The translations under genes were made by a program, and so were the position numbers. Source: Psococerastis gibbosa (taxonomy: Eukaryota > Arthropoda > Insecta > Psocodea > Psocidae). Taken from it: a DNA stretch of 64,000 nucleotides. The stretch lies in assembly GCA_963971405.1 (NCBI GenBank), contig OZ020491.1, forward strand, positions 31,423,019 through 31,487,018. Reading direction: 5' to 3'. Under the pieces are notes generated by a model. That model was not told the origin of the DNA and made no database searches. It was given only the letters and a program-made list of their open reading frames with translations. Positions within the stretch are counted from its first letter, which is position 1; each line of letters starts with the position of its first letter. Shown piece after piece: positions 16,801-25,908 of the stretch.

Positions 16801-17994
16801 TGTTCGAATGATTACATTTAATATTCCGTGATTATTCTTAAGTACCCTCGGTAAACAAAAGTCGCCACATAAACCCATCATTGGATTATAAACAGCAGAG
16901 TTCATGCATACATTTTTAACGGCTACTACAACATACCCGCTTCCCCGTCTTTCAAATTCTTCCCCATTCCTGATCATTTTTGCAATGGCGCGTTGTAATA
17001 TGTCGTCAAATTCGTCACGTCTGTATATCGTTTCCACTACAGAATAGAAATAAGCTGTTATGTCATCAATTTCGGGTTTGCCTACTTTTACAATTTTTGT
17101 ATAGTGTACCTCTGCGCAGAAATAAATTTTTAGTGGTCCCCGTCTTAGTCGTACGTCGCAGGTGTTGAACAGTCTTGTTTGCACAGAGGTCACTGCTAAA
17201 TGTATGTCTTTTGTCTCATTTTTTATCTTAAAGACGTGGGTTGTAAACAATCCACGTAAAGAGTCCCGCATCTCATCATGTAATTCCTCTGACGGTTGAG
17301 GACTAGTCCTCGATAATGATGATGATGATGATGGTGATGGGTTTGACTTACCTCCTGCACCTACCTGGTTATTTATTTCTACGTTGGAAATGGACGTAGG
17401 TGGCGACAGACTCGATACCACGCTTGATAGGCCCCCACTGCTGCTTCTGCTGTTTTGTCTATCGATTCCTGAACTATTTATTCCCCGGTTACTCCAATCC
17501 ATGCTGCTAATGGTAATTGGGATAAAGTCATTGCCACAACTATCCATAGACTGGTTATCCCAATCAATCCCACTAGTCATTGCATGGTCAAAGCTCTCGT
17601 TCGCTGCGCCTTGGAGTGACTTCTCTACCTCATCCATACCCTCGTCACTCCAATCAATGCCACTAGTCATTTCCCAGGCATACCTCTGATTCGCCATTTC
17701 TGATGTTCTACTGTCCTCATCAGAGGTCGCCTGAGACGCATATCGTTCCGCTAACCGGGTTAGTTCATTCACTCGCACCCCATCCGTAATTATAGCTTCT
17801 TCTTCTTCTTCTTCTTCTTCACTGGAACTAATATTAATAACCTCTTGCGGAGGTCTCATCAGCATTTCCCCACCTGCTGTTAAATCTACTGCTCCGTTGT
17901 TTCGCACTTGCCGTGTTAAATCCAACGGCACGTCTTGCTGCACCTGGATACCACTACCTCGCATCGATAAATCTAATGGTTGAATGTCACCCAT
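13779..17994 (-). pseudogene. POLB: Family B DNA polymerase of the second element, interrupted twice
   Basis: It starts at ATG 17994 (the frame is open from TTG 18003). The N-terminus has PLDLS (residues 6-10), PLDLT (23-27) and AVDLT (35-39), an acidic SSSEEEEEEEE run, and three TSGIDW-like repeats. Next come an OTU-like region (DGNKCFLYAVAAGL ... HGHYALVTNL), exonuclease motif I DFECAL, an inserted zinc motif, AHNLTYDLSYVL, YVKTDVLLLADV, motif A VYWDANALYS, motif B KLMSNIIYGK and motif C LIATDTDSLIYD. All catalytic residues are present. The frame is lost at a 9-base run (16260-16268), and an in-frame TAA lies at 15333-15335. Otherwise well preserved, so either recently dead or containing sequence errors. 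Confidence 0.9.
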
Positions 17995-18070
17995 ACTGTT
18001 CAACGTTTCCTAACCAACTGATGAAAATCTGAAACGAAACTTTTACATTTATATATAATATTCTCAAATC
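17995..18070. promoter_or_regulatory. AT-rich divergent promoter region
   Basis: A near-palindromic TTATATATAATA at about 18049-18060 lies between the PolB start (17994, minus) and the plus-strand ORF at 18071. It could serve both directions as a TATA element. No other motif is clear. Confidence 0.4.
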
Positions 18071-18568
18071 ATGCTATATAACCTAAGGTACATCCTCCCT
18101 ATCCTCAGTCTGTGGCTAGTGCTGTATCTAAACGGACGTACTAACATGTGTTCCTCTCCAGAAGCTGTTTTTCAGGAGACGCGCGCTGCTATAATACCCG
18201 AGAAGAAAATACGAGATCTTGATGAACACATACGCTTTGAAATTAAAGAAGTTGACTTGTACTTGACACCAAGTAAGTACCATATTTTTAAGTGTTTTTT
18301 GTTATTATCTGTCTTTTATTTAATAAAGCTACTAATTGTGCTGACATTTCTACGTTATACTAAAGTAATACTGTATTCCAGGTATGGACGCGCAATAAAG
18401 GTACGGATTGTCTATCACGGAAATTTGTGTGAGGTATTTCTACCTACCCTCTATACCAAACGCCTCACTGATGATATTTGCAAATACATTAATTCTTCGA
18501 AAGTGCCCTATCATCTCATTCTACTAGACAAAACTGGAACTGTTCCATCGCTTGACTTAACAAAGTAA
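18071..18568 (+). CDS. Small membrane-type protein, paralogue candidate of the gene at 20218
   Basis: 165 residues from ATG 18071. An N-terminal hydrophobic stretch (YILPILSLWLVLYL) looks like a signal peptide or anchor. A second long hydrophobic stretch follows at about residues 70-100. The C-terminal part begins IKVRIVYHGNLCEVFLP. That last part aligns with the C-terminal exon at 20218-20855. GTAAGT at 18273 and TTCCAG at 18376-18381 look like splice sites, but using them would lead straight to a stop. A variant donor at 18277 would keep the frame and remove the second hydrophobic stretch. Function unknown; divergent from PolB. Confidence 0.55.
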   Translation: MLYNLRYILPILSLWLVLYLNGRTNMCSSPEAVFQETRAAIIPEKKIRDLDEHIRFEIKEVDLYLTPSKYHIFKCFLLLSVFYLIKLLIVLTFLRYTKVILYSRYGRAIKVRIVYHGNLCEVFLPTLYTKRLTDDICKYINSSKVPYHLILLDKTGTVPSLDLTK

Positions 18569-18629
18569 TTTTTCAACATACTGTACTATGTTACACCATT
18601 ATAATCTATTTATTAAAATAATTGTCTTT

Positions 18630-19135
18630 ATTACTACCTATAGGCTAAATGTTGACGCACTTACAATAATATAAAATCCTAGACTTTGTGGGATTCGAAT
18701 TCACAACAGTTGTTGATGGACGCAGCAACGTTACTGCAATTTAATGCATAGGCAATCCGGTGGTAGCAGGTACTATCTAACGCTCGAGGGCATGGCTAAT
18801 CCGAATAGGTATCCAGTAATAACTGGTCTTGGCGGGATACTAATAGAAACGTCATCTTAACACTATAGTCCATACAAGTGCAGTTATGTCAATCGTGGGT
18901 TCGAACCCTTTGTTTTCATTTATCTTATATAATTACTTGTCAGTTTCAACCTACGTTGTAATGCATAGGCAGACGGAATATAGAAAGTACCTACCTATAG
19001 GCTACATTACAATAAAACCTATGCCAGGGGGGATTCGAACCCACGTTCTACATGTAACCGAAACGTCGTCTCACCACTTAAATCCATGGTTAACGTTGGC
19101 TATCGAATGTGGGTTCGAGCCCCGCAAACCCCGTT
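18630..19135. repeat. Cluster of tRNA-like B-box sequences in alternating orientation
   Basis: Four T-arm/B-box-like sequences occur at about 18690 (minus), 18896 (plus), 19027 (minus; GATTCGAACCC on plus) and 19111 (plus; GGTTCGAGCCC). Two similar units are visible, each starting CCTATAGGCTA and sharing GAAACGTC(A/G)TCT(T/C)A. The first has an extra stretch of over 100 bp. On minus at about 19090-19022, a D-arm-like AAGTGGTGAGAC precedes the B box. These look like SINE or tRNA-pseudogene pieces; none folds convincingly as an intact tRNA by eye. Confidence 0.6.
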
Positions 19136-19450
19136 TTCCTAATCCAGTTATTACCAAAGTTAATGCATTATCACCGATAGGCTAGACTGGAAAGGACAGC
19201 TGGATTACCTGCATAGCCCGAGGCGGCTATATGTACCTGCATCACGGTCAACGCGGAGACGGGTCTAATTATTCACTTCACGCTGCATTGGTCATGTTCG
19301 GTCGACATGGTATCTTTGCTAATGCGTTTCCTTCGTATACTGTATAGGTATACTTCCTTTAGCACTACAATTTGTATTTAGCCTATTACACCTATTTCTA
19401 TATAACTATATTGTTGAGTTCAATATACTGTATTCGATACTAGCGTTTGC

Positions 19451-20032
19451 CTATAATGGTTCAAAACTACCTGTAATTGGAAACGAAGGAATCCGTTCGC
19501 ATATTATGCGCTCATATGCCACTCTAATCATTCTCCACCCAGACTCCGCACAAGTTGCAATCCATGTTGTAGCGCGATACGTTTTCCAAATAATATCCTT
19601 GCTAGGTTGGAAGCTTTCCATGGGATTTCTAACAAACCTATTGGTTATGAGTTGATTTAAGGCTAATTGCGTTAATGTTGGGATTTCCGCCCTTTCCTCC
19701 AAACTATACATTGCCACGTTTGGTACCTTTTCCATGCTAAACTCTGGTGCTTCCGTTTTTAATTGAATAACTAACGCAATTAAAAAATGTAGGGGAGTTT
19801 GTAACGATGTCAGCAAAACCTGTGGCATGTGTATTTTTAAACAAAATACGTCTTTCCGTCTGCGTAATGTTTCATCATATATGGACACAATTATCAACAG
19901 CTTATATTTAAGATTGAGACGCAACAGCAACAGGAGTATTCTTTCTGGATTAAAATTTCCATAAATTTCATTTGTTACCCAAATCTTTTCAAGCCTGCTA
20001 ACTACTGTAGTCTTAGTTTTCCACAATTCCAT
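19451..20032 (-). CDS. Unrecognised 193-residue protein
   Basis: Start chosen at ATG 20032 (MELWKTKTTVVSRLEKIW). The frame is open to an ATG at 20212, but that start would sit inside the promoter of the divergent gene at 20218. The product is Leu-rich and helical (ERILLLLLRLNLKYKLLIIV; LLTSLQTPLHFLIALVIQL), with an IPTLTQLALNQLITNRF segment that faintly resembles a SOCS/BC-box helix, and ends Trp-rich (IWKTYRATTWIATCAESGW). No family is recognised. It lies beside virus-like genes and may be an accessory gene of the second element or an unrelated remnant. Confidence 0.45.
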   Translation of the reverse strand: MELWKTKTTVVSRLEKIWVTNEIYGNFNPERILLLLLRLNLKYKLLIIVSIYDETLRRRKDVFCLKIHMPQVLLTSLQTPLHFLIALVIQLKTEAPEFSMEKVPNVAMYSLEERAEIPTLTQLALNQLITNRFVRNPMESFQPSKDIIWKTYRATTWIATCAESGWRMIRVAYERIICERIPSFPITGSFEPL

Positions 20033-20179
20033 TATACTATATTTAGATAAAAACGACCTTACCTTGATGGTAAAACTTACCTTGAGACGTGCAGGAACAC
20101 AGACAAATAACCTTAAAATCCCCCCTACACTTGTCTTATATACATTTCTGCATAGGCGTTGCCCCCCCAAATTTAGTAC

Positions 20180-20216
20180 TATATAAGCTCCCGTTTTGCC
20201 TTCCTCCAGCATCAGT
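20180..20216 (+). promoter_or_regulatory. Core promoter: TATA box and arthropod initiator
   Basis: TATATAA at 20180-20186 is followed about 28 bases later by TCAGT at 20212-20216, the arthropod initiator consensus, at canonical spacing. Transcription would begin at about 20214, only four bases before the ATG at 20218. Confidence 0.6.
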
Positions 20217-20217
20217 C

Positions 20218-20855
20218 ATGTCAGACACACCCCTTCCTTACCCGATCCATGTGCAGTCGGTGGATACTGCCCCCCCTCTCCAAATTCCTTTTTGGGGGTT
20301 GGACGTCGGCGTGTATCACATATTAAATATGTAAGTACTTTATTTTCACTAGCACTTTTGCGTAATGCCTCTCGAAAACAACTTGGACTTATCTCTTAGG
20401 CACTCGCTGCATACTTTTTCGTTCCCCCTCATTAACCCCATATTACCTTGTAGTTTTTACAATGGCTTTGAACACCTTTTTTATTTACGGAGACCTTTTT
20501 AATGCCGGTGGATTTATGTTATTGCACTTATCTTTTAAACGTTGCTGTTCTGTCACTCGCTGCATACGGTTTCGTTCCCCCCCTCATTTTATTCATATTA
20601 CCTTGTATTTCTTTTTTTTTTTTTTCCAATGGCTATGCATGCCTTTTTTATTTACGGAAACCTCCTTTTGTGTGACTTGGTATACATGTTTCTTATTCCT
20701 TTTTCAGCTCTATACATCGCACGATTATGAGGGTGATCCTTATCTACCGAGGGGAAGTGGCCTACGTCACCATACCGGAATTAAATGACAACCGCACCAT
20801 GCTGACGCAGGTTCAGGCCTCTCAGGACACCCTCGTCGACCGCATTTTTTTTTAA
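20218..20855 (+). CDS. Two-exon small gene, 86 residues if spliced
   Basis: Exon 1 runs from ATG 20218 to 20330 and ends at GTAAGT. Exon 2 runs from 20708, after a pyrimidine-rich TTTTTCAG, to TAA 20853-20855. Splicing (intron 20331-20707, 377 bp) keeps one frame. Exon 1 encodes a proline-rich leader (MSDTPLPYPIHVQSVDTAPP). Exon 2 encodes MRVILIYRGEVAYVTIPEL, matching the IKVRIVYHGNLCEVFLP region of the ORF at 18071 in spacing and hydrophobic pattern. A strong TATA/initiator lies just upstream. The family is unknown to me, possibly a small beta-rich domain. The splice model is inferred from sequence only. Confidence 0.55.
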
Positions 20856-21312
20856 TATTTCCATGCACGTACTCGAACCGTGCAACGGACTCTTTTACTT
20901 ATCATACAATACTCTTTGACTTTTTATTTTTTATTTTATTCTTTTTTTTTTTTTTTCTTGTGCTATTTACTGAACAACGTACTTACCGCATTACTGACAT
21001 TCTTGTATATTAACCTTATAATATAAATGTATTGAATTGTATTGTTTTTTACTTCGATCTTCCCTCCTACCTTTATACTCTACAATTCTTAAATATAGTA
21101 CCTACCTTGGGTGTCTGATTCAAGAAACAAGTCATGTGGTGAGTCACTCTCGCTCTTACGTCAGACAGGTCTAGTACCGTCCGCCCGCTAACTACCGCTC
21201 ATATTGTCTCCTAATATATATTGTACGTTCAATACTTGGTTATAACGTCATACTTCACTTTTCCGCATACCTGTTCATGCTTAATTTTTTATGAACCGTT
21301 TTAACTTTAAAG
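20856..21312. other. AT-rich gap without a gene
   Basis: Long T and A runs, no credible ORF and no recognised repeat. It may hold 3' sequences of the spliced gene; no AATAAA follows closely. Confidence 0.4.
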
Positions 21313-21317
21313 GCCAC

Positions 21318-21555
21318 AAATTGATACAGATATTCCTAGTGCCTTTTGGCGATTGCAGAGACATCTAGCGGCTTTTTTCACAACTTCGATCACGGTCAAA
21401 AATTGATACAGATATTCCTAGTGCCTTTCGGCGATTGTAGAGACATCTTGCGGATTTTTTCACAACTTCACTCAAGGTCAAATATTGATACCAATATTCC
21501 TAGTGCCTTTTCAGGGGTCAAAGGTCAAAAATTGATACAGATATTCCTATTAATA
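21318..21555 (+). repeat. Tandem repeat, unit about 81 bp
   Basis: AAATTGATACAGATATTCCT recurs at about 21318, 21399, 21482 (one change) and 21529. Full units also share GTGCCTTT(T/C)GGCGATTG and a TTTTTTCACAACTTC stretch. The last unit is shortened. Confidence 0.85.
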
Positions 21556-22139
21556 AACTACTTGGGATGTTCTGCAAGGAGGATGCCTTAATAATATTTT
21601 TATTTCGATTTAACGTAACGTAATGCTAATGCATATTATTATTATTTTTGATTTGAGTTCTATTTATTTAATTGAACTGGACCCATCTATCGAATTCTTA
21701 CTGAGCAAAATATATGACAAGTCTTCCTTGGAGAGCATCTTAACTCTTGGTTGGCTGGTGTGTTGTCTGCTGCTGAGGCGTGGAACCTCCTCTGTTTCCG
21801 AACTAGCTAGTAGGACATGCCGTACGGATACTCGAGAAACTCAATCTGCTATTTACGTTAAAGTAACCCAGGTAAAACTTGAATATAGTTAATAAATAAT
21901 TTGTATCCGTGATCCAAAACTACACACTGTCGATTCTGTGACACTATGTAGGGGCCCAGGGCAATTATATTTGTATCAGGCGCTTTATTATTATCTAGTT
22001 TTTATTTTTGACGCGGGCACTTTACTCATATTCTAGTGGGTAGTTACACTTCCTGTGGACGCACAATACTAACAAATTTAAAACGGAGAATTAAGTTCGC
22101 CGAGATCTTTAGTATGCAATGTAGGCCCTTATTAAAAAC
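21556..22139. other. Gap with low-complexity and repeat-like DNA
   Basis: A 90-codon frame at 21623-21892 has no recognisable content and I do not call it a gene. From about 21965, a stretch (TTATTATCTAGTTTTTATTTT, then CTAGTGGGTAGTTACAC) matches the repeats at 23059-23480. Confidence 0.4.
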
Positions 22140-22615
22140 TGTTGAAAGAATAAGACGCAACTGATCCGCAATAAAATATATTAACAGTGCCGGTTTCGGT
22201 AAGATACCATCATCAGACTTAAACCAACAAATGAAACACGCCATTGTATACATACCAAGGGGGGGGGGGATACAATATTAATTGATAGTAGGTGGGCGGG
22301 GTTGGCAACATAACATTAGGAGTGAGAAGCAGTTTTGGACAATAATTTCTAGTTGATGCACTGTGCTAGCAAGGGGAGACTTCTCGATAGGTTAGAGAGT
22401 ATAGAAATAAACAAGGCTTTACAAAATAACGAAAACGAGACAATTAATCCTACCAATTAATATTGTATCCCCCCCCTCCTTTGTAGGCCTATGTATATTA
22501 TAATGGCGTGTTTCATTTGTATGTTTAAGTCTGATGATGGTATCTTACCGAAACCGGTCACTTTTAATTCATGTTGTTGTGGATCAGTTGCGTTTTTAGT
22601 CTTATTCTTTCAACA
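22140..22615. mobile_element. Fold-back MITE with about 150-bp inverted ends
   Basis: The left arm (22140 to about 22290) begins TGTTGAAAGAATAAGAC and the right arm (about 22450-22615) is its inverse. Both contain CCGGTTTCGGTAAGATACCA and AATGAAACACGCCATT, and both end inward at a long G/C run beside GATACAATATTAATTG. The central part has no coding potential. No clear target duplication could be fixed. Confidence 0.8.
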
Positions 22616-22625
22616 ATTTCAAGTA

Positions 22626-23480
22626 TGATGAAGTTCCACGAAGTCACTTTCGAGAATCTCACTATTATATGCAATATAATAGTAATTACCGCTGTGAGTT
22701 CCTTCATTTTAATGACTATGCAACCGTAGACCTAATAAAACATGTAGGCCTACCCGAAGGCGATTATAGTAGTATAGTAGCACATTTTTTTGGGGGGGGG
22801 GGGTAGCTGAGGGTCAAAGGAAAAACATATGTAGGATCGACTAAATTAGAGCTTAATAACTTAATTTACAATAGATTTATCAATTTTTTTTTGGGGGGGG
22901 GGGGGCAGCTGAGTAGTATCAGGCACTTTATTATTATCTTGACTTACTTGACTTAATTAGGCGCGATCAGCCCAGGGGGACTTTTGGCCGCTCTGACGAT
23001 TTCCCTCCATCTTTGCCGATCCTCAGCAGCCGCTGTCCAATCTGCTGCCTCGACGCCGATTATCTAGTTTTTATTTTCGACACGGTCATGTTACTCATAA
23101 TCTAGTGGGTAGTTACACCCCCGGTGGAAGCCGTATACTAACAAATTTAGAACGGATAAGTAGGAGGAGGAAGTTCGTCGAGACTATGAAAATATATTAT
23201 AGTAATTACCGTGAGTTCCTGCATTTTAATGGTTAAGCGACCGTAGACCTAATAAAAGTAATTAAACATGTAGGTCTACCCTAGGAGCCAAGGGCGGCTA
23301 CACGGGCTCGCGGGTCATATTCCAGAGGGTAGTTGCACCCCCTGTGGACGTCGTATACTGACAAATTTAGAACGGAGAAGTAAATTCGCCGAAACCTATG
23401 GTATGGAAATATAATAGTAGTTCCCATGAGGTCCTGCATTTTAATAGCTATGCGAACGTAGACCTAATTAACCATAGTAA
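22626..23480 (+). repeat. Diverged repeat family, about 190-230 bp copies
   Basis: Related copies at about 22660-22770, 23059-23290 and 23291-23480, plus a fragment at 22020-22110, share GGGTAGTT(A/G)CAC, ACTAACAAATTTA(G/A)AACGGA and GCATTTTAAT followed by CGTAGACCTAAT. Two T(7-8)G(12-14) tracts at about 22787-22803 and 22888-22905 lie between copies. Confidence 0.75.
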
Positions 23481-23737
23481 CAACTAATGACATAACAGGC
23501 ATTGCTAGCGAAAGAATAATATATGTAAAAGCCTTCTACTGCCAACTATTACGGGAAGCGAAACAAACAGCAAAGGAACAAGGATAAAAATTTCTATTGT
23601 GGAACGAATAGAAATAGAAATATATATATTGTACAAATACAGGGTTGCCCCCAATTACTAAGTACAAAATAAAAGTGTGAATTGATTATATAGATACAGT
23701 GATTACTTGATCAGAAATGTAGGTACAGAGAAGAAAA

Positions 23738-25680
23738 TTAATCAAAAAAGTTTTTCCTTACATGTATTTCAGAGTGTGCAAAGAAGTCAATGCTTGGGCA
23801 GCTATTGGCTTCTCTGCACACCCTGTTAATAGTCGAAAATAACGAAATATTTACTCTACCACCTGAAATAACAAAAGTGGCAGTTGAGCGGTTGACTCTA
23901 ATTCTAGCATTAAAACTAATCTTCTCCAAAAAGTAATTATTATCTTCTTTGAAATTTAAAACTTTCCAAAGGTATGAAATCTAGCAATATTTCCTTCTCT
24001 TCTCGAGTGATACTAAATTAAATTATTTCAATAAGGATATATAAAAATCTGGATTAAGATTCGAAAAATTTACAGTAGCATTATTCAAAAACCTTTTTTC
24101 CAAGAATTTTGCTAATTTGATTTGAGCTTTTTCTAGTAATGCAATTTTAGTCGAATGGAAAGGATTCCAAATGATGCAGCAGTATTCTAAACGACTTCTT
24201 ACGAGAGCATTAAATAGGTTTATAATTGTTTCTGGCATTCTAAAATGTACTGAGGTTCGTTTAATAAAGCCAAATAGACGAGAAGCTTTCTTTTTAATAT
24301 TTTGGATGTGCCTATCAAAAGATAATTTTTTATCGAAAGCAACACCAAGGTCATCACATTCCTCAACTCTTTTTAATTTGATACCTGATATTGAATAGTC
24401 AAACACAGTCTCCAATCTTTTTAACGAGTAAGTCATACATTTACATTTTTCAATATTGAACTCCAGTTTGTTTAAATTACTCCATTGAACTAGCGCATTT
24501 AAATCAGTCTGTAATAGTCTACAGTCTCGTTCGTTTGCAATAATTTTCCCCAGTTTTAGGTCGTCCGCAAAAAGATAAACGGTACTGTGGTTGATAATTT
24601 CAGGTAGGTCATTTATAACTATTAAAAAGAACAGTGGTCCTAGATTGGAACCTTGAGGCACAGATGAATTGACAGAGAAGTCCATTGAATCAAAGCCTTT
24701 GTACGTAACAAACTGTTTTCGATCCAGCAAGTACGTAGAGCAAAATTTTACCAGATTATCAGAGAAACCATACATTCTTAGCTTTCTCAATAAGACTGTA
24801 AACTCAACCAGGTCGAATGCTTTCCTGAAATCAGTATAGATGACGTCAATTTGCTGGTTATTTTCAAAAGCTTGGGTAACTTTATCCGAAAAATTTATCA
24901 GGTTTGATGTTGTGGACCTTTTGGGTAGAAAACCAAATTGAGCGTCACTTATAATTGGTTTTACATGTTGAAAGAACTTTTTATATAGAATGTTTTCAAA
25001 TAACTTACGGAAGGAACGAAACATGGAGATAGGCCTGTGTTCTATTATTAGTTTCGTTTGAGGCTTTTTAGGTAACGGCGTAACAACCGCTGCTTTCCAG
25101 GATGTAGGGTATTTCCCAGTTCTAAGTGAAAGACTAAAAATTATTTGTAAAGGTTTCAGTAATACTTCTCTAAAACCTTTCACCCAGTACTGAGGTATAC
25201 CATCAACACCTTTACAAAATTTAGGTTTTAACTTAGAAAAACTATCCATCATATCTTCGTAAGAAACAACCGTAAACTGCAGTAAATCCATAATATTTGG
25301 CGATATTTCAGTTTTCAAAATTTCATCTAGAACAATATTAGGTTTATTTTGACATAATTTGCAAAAGCATTAGCCTTTTCCTGAGCTGTGATAAGAGGTT
25401 TATCATTGTGCAATAGAACTATATTGTGGACGTCATTTTTCCTCTTTGAACTCACAAAATTCCAGAAGGATTGTGGATCACGTTTAATATCATTCTCTAC
25501 TTTCCAGTTATAATTCTTGTAAGCTGTTTCCATAGTTTTTTTTCAATTTTGATCTCACTTTAGAAAATTCAAAATAGTAATAGCCTTGCCCAGTTTTTTT
25601 TTTTAAATTCCTATGTAATCGCCCCTTTAATTTAAGCATTTCTATGATTTCTTTAGAGTACCAGACTTTTATGGGATCCT
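23738..25680 (-). pseudogene. Reverse transcriptase part of non-LTR ORF2, frameshifted
   Basis: The main open part (25318-24023) carries the RT core: a VDGIPQYWVKGF segment, AVVTPLPKK, HRPISMFRSFRKLFENILYK, AQFGFLPKRSTTSNLI, DFRKAFDLVEF, SSVPQGSNLGPLFF, and the catalytic box as LFADDLKL. Upstream frames (from about 25680, then 25533-25327) carry the linker (WYSKEIIEML; DPQSFWNFVSSKRK). Downstream, 23929-23738 encodes the usual ORF2 C-terminus (INRVCREANSCPSIDFF). Frame changes separate these parts, so the copy is inactive although the RT core itself is open. Confidence 0.88.
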
Positions 25681-25691
25681 ATCTTTATTAT

Positions 25692-25853
25692 AAAAAACAC
25701 CTTTACGTAATTGTACGTTCCATTTATTTATTAATACAAAAAATAAAGTATTGGCTTCACGCCCTTCACATTAACATTAGAAAACCCCAATGTTGGCAAC
25801 CGTGTTACTTTTTACCAACACAATATACCGCCAAATATCTAATAATACAAAAC
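25692..25853 (-). repeat. 3' LTR of copia element
   Basis: A 162-bp LTR differing from the other copy at one base (CGCCCTTCAC versus CGCCCGTCAC). On minus it is preceded by a purine-rich tract, AATTGAGAGGGGG (25853-25865), fitting a polypurine tract. The ends lack the usual TG...CA. Confidence 0.93.
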
Positions 25854-25908
25854 CCCCTCTCAATTAAAAGTTTTCATATCATGAAAAGTTGAAAATTGTA
25901 AAAAAAAC

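Larger units (their letters stand above)
12112..18568. mobile_element. Second PolB element, capsid and integrase genes absent
   Basis: A separate virus-like element with a minus-strand set (PolB, coiled coil, ATPase, pX-like protein, basic protein) and at least one divergent plus-strand gene. Polymerase and ATPase differ markedly from those of the first element, so this is another lineage and not a duplicate. Integrase, protease and capsid genes are not in the window. The left side stops at the 155-bp array. Accessory genes at 19.4-20.9 kb may belong to it, which would extend it to about 20.9 kb. Confidence 0.75.

Noticed and set aside
18273..18381. Intron GTAAGT...TTCCAG in the ORF at 18071
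   Set aside because: The splice sites look good, but the 109-bp intron would shift the frame and meet a stop within five codons. A weaker donor at 18277 stays possible, so the ORF is left unspliced with a note.
19020..19095. Intact tRNA gene on the minus strand
   Set aside because: B box and a D-arm-like stretch are present, but acceptor and anticodon stems do not pair convincingly by eye.
21623..21892. 90-codon ORF
   Set aside because: AT-rich, no recognisable domain, no supporting context.
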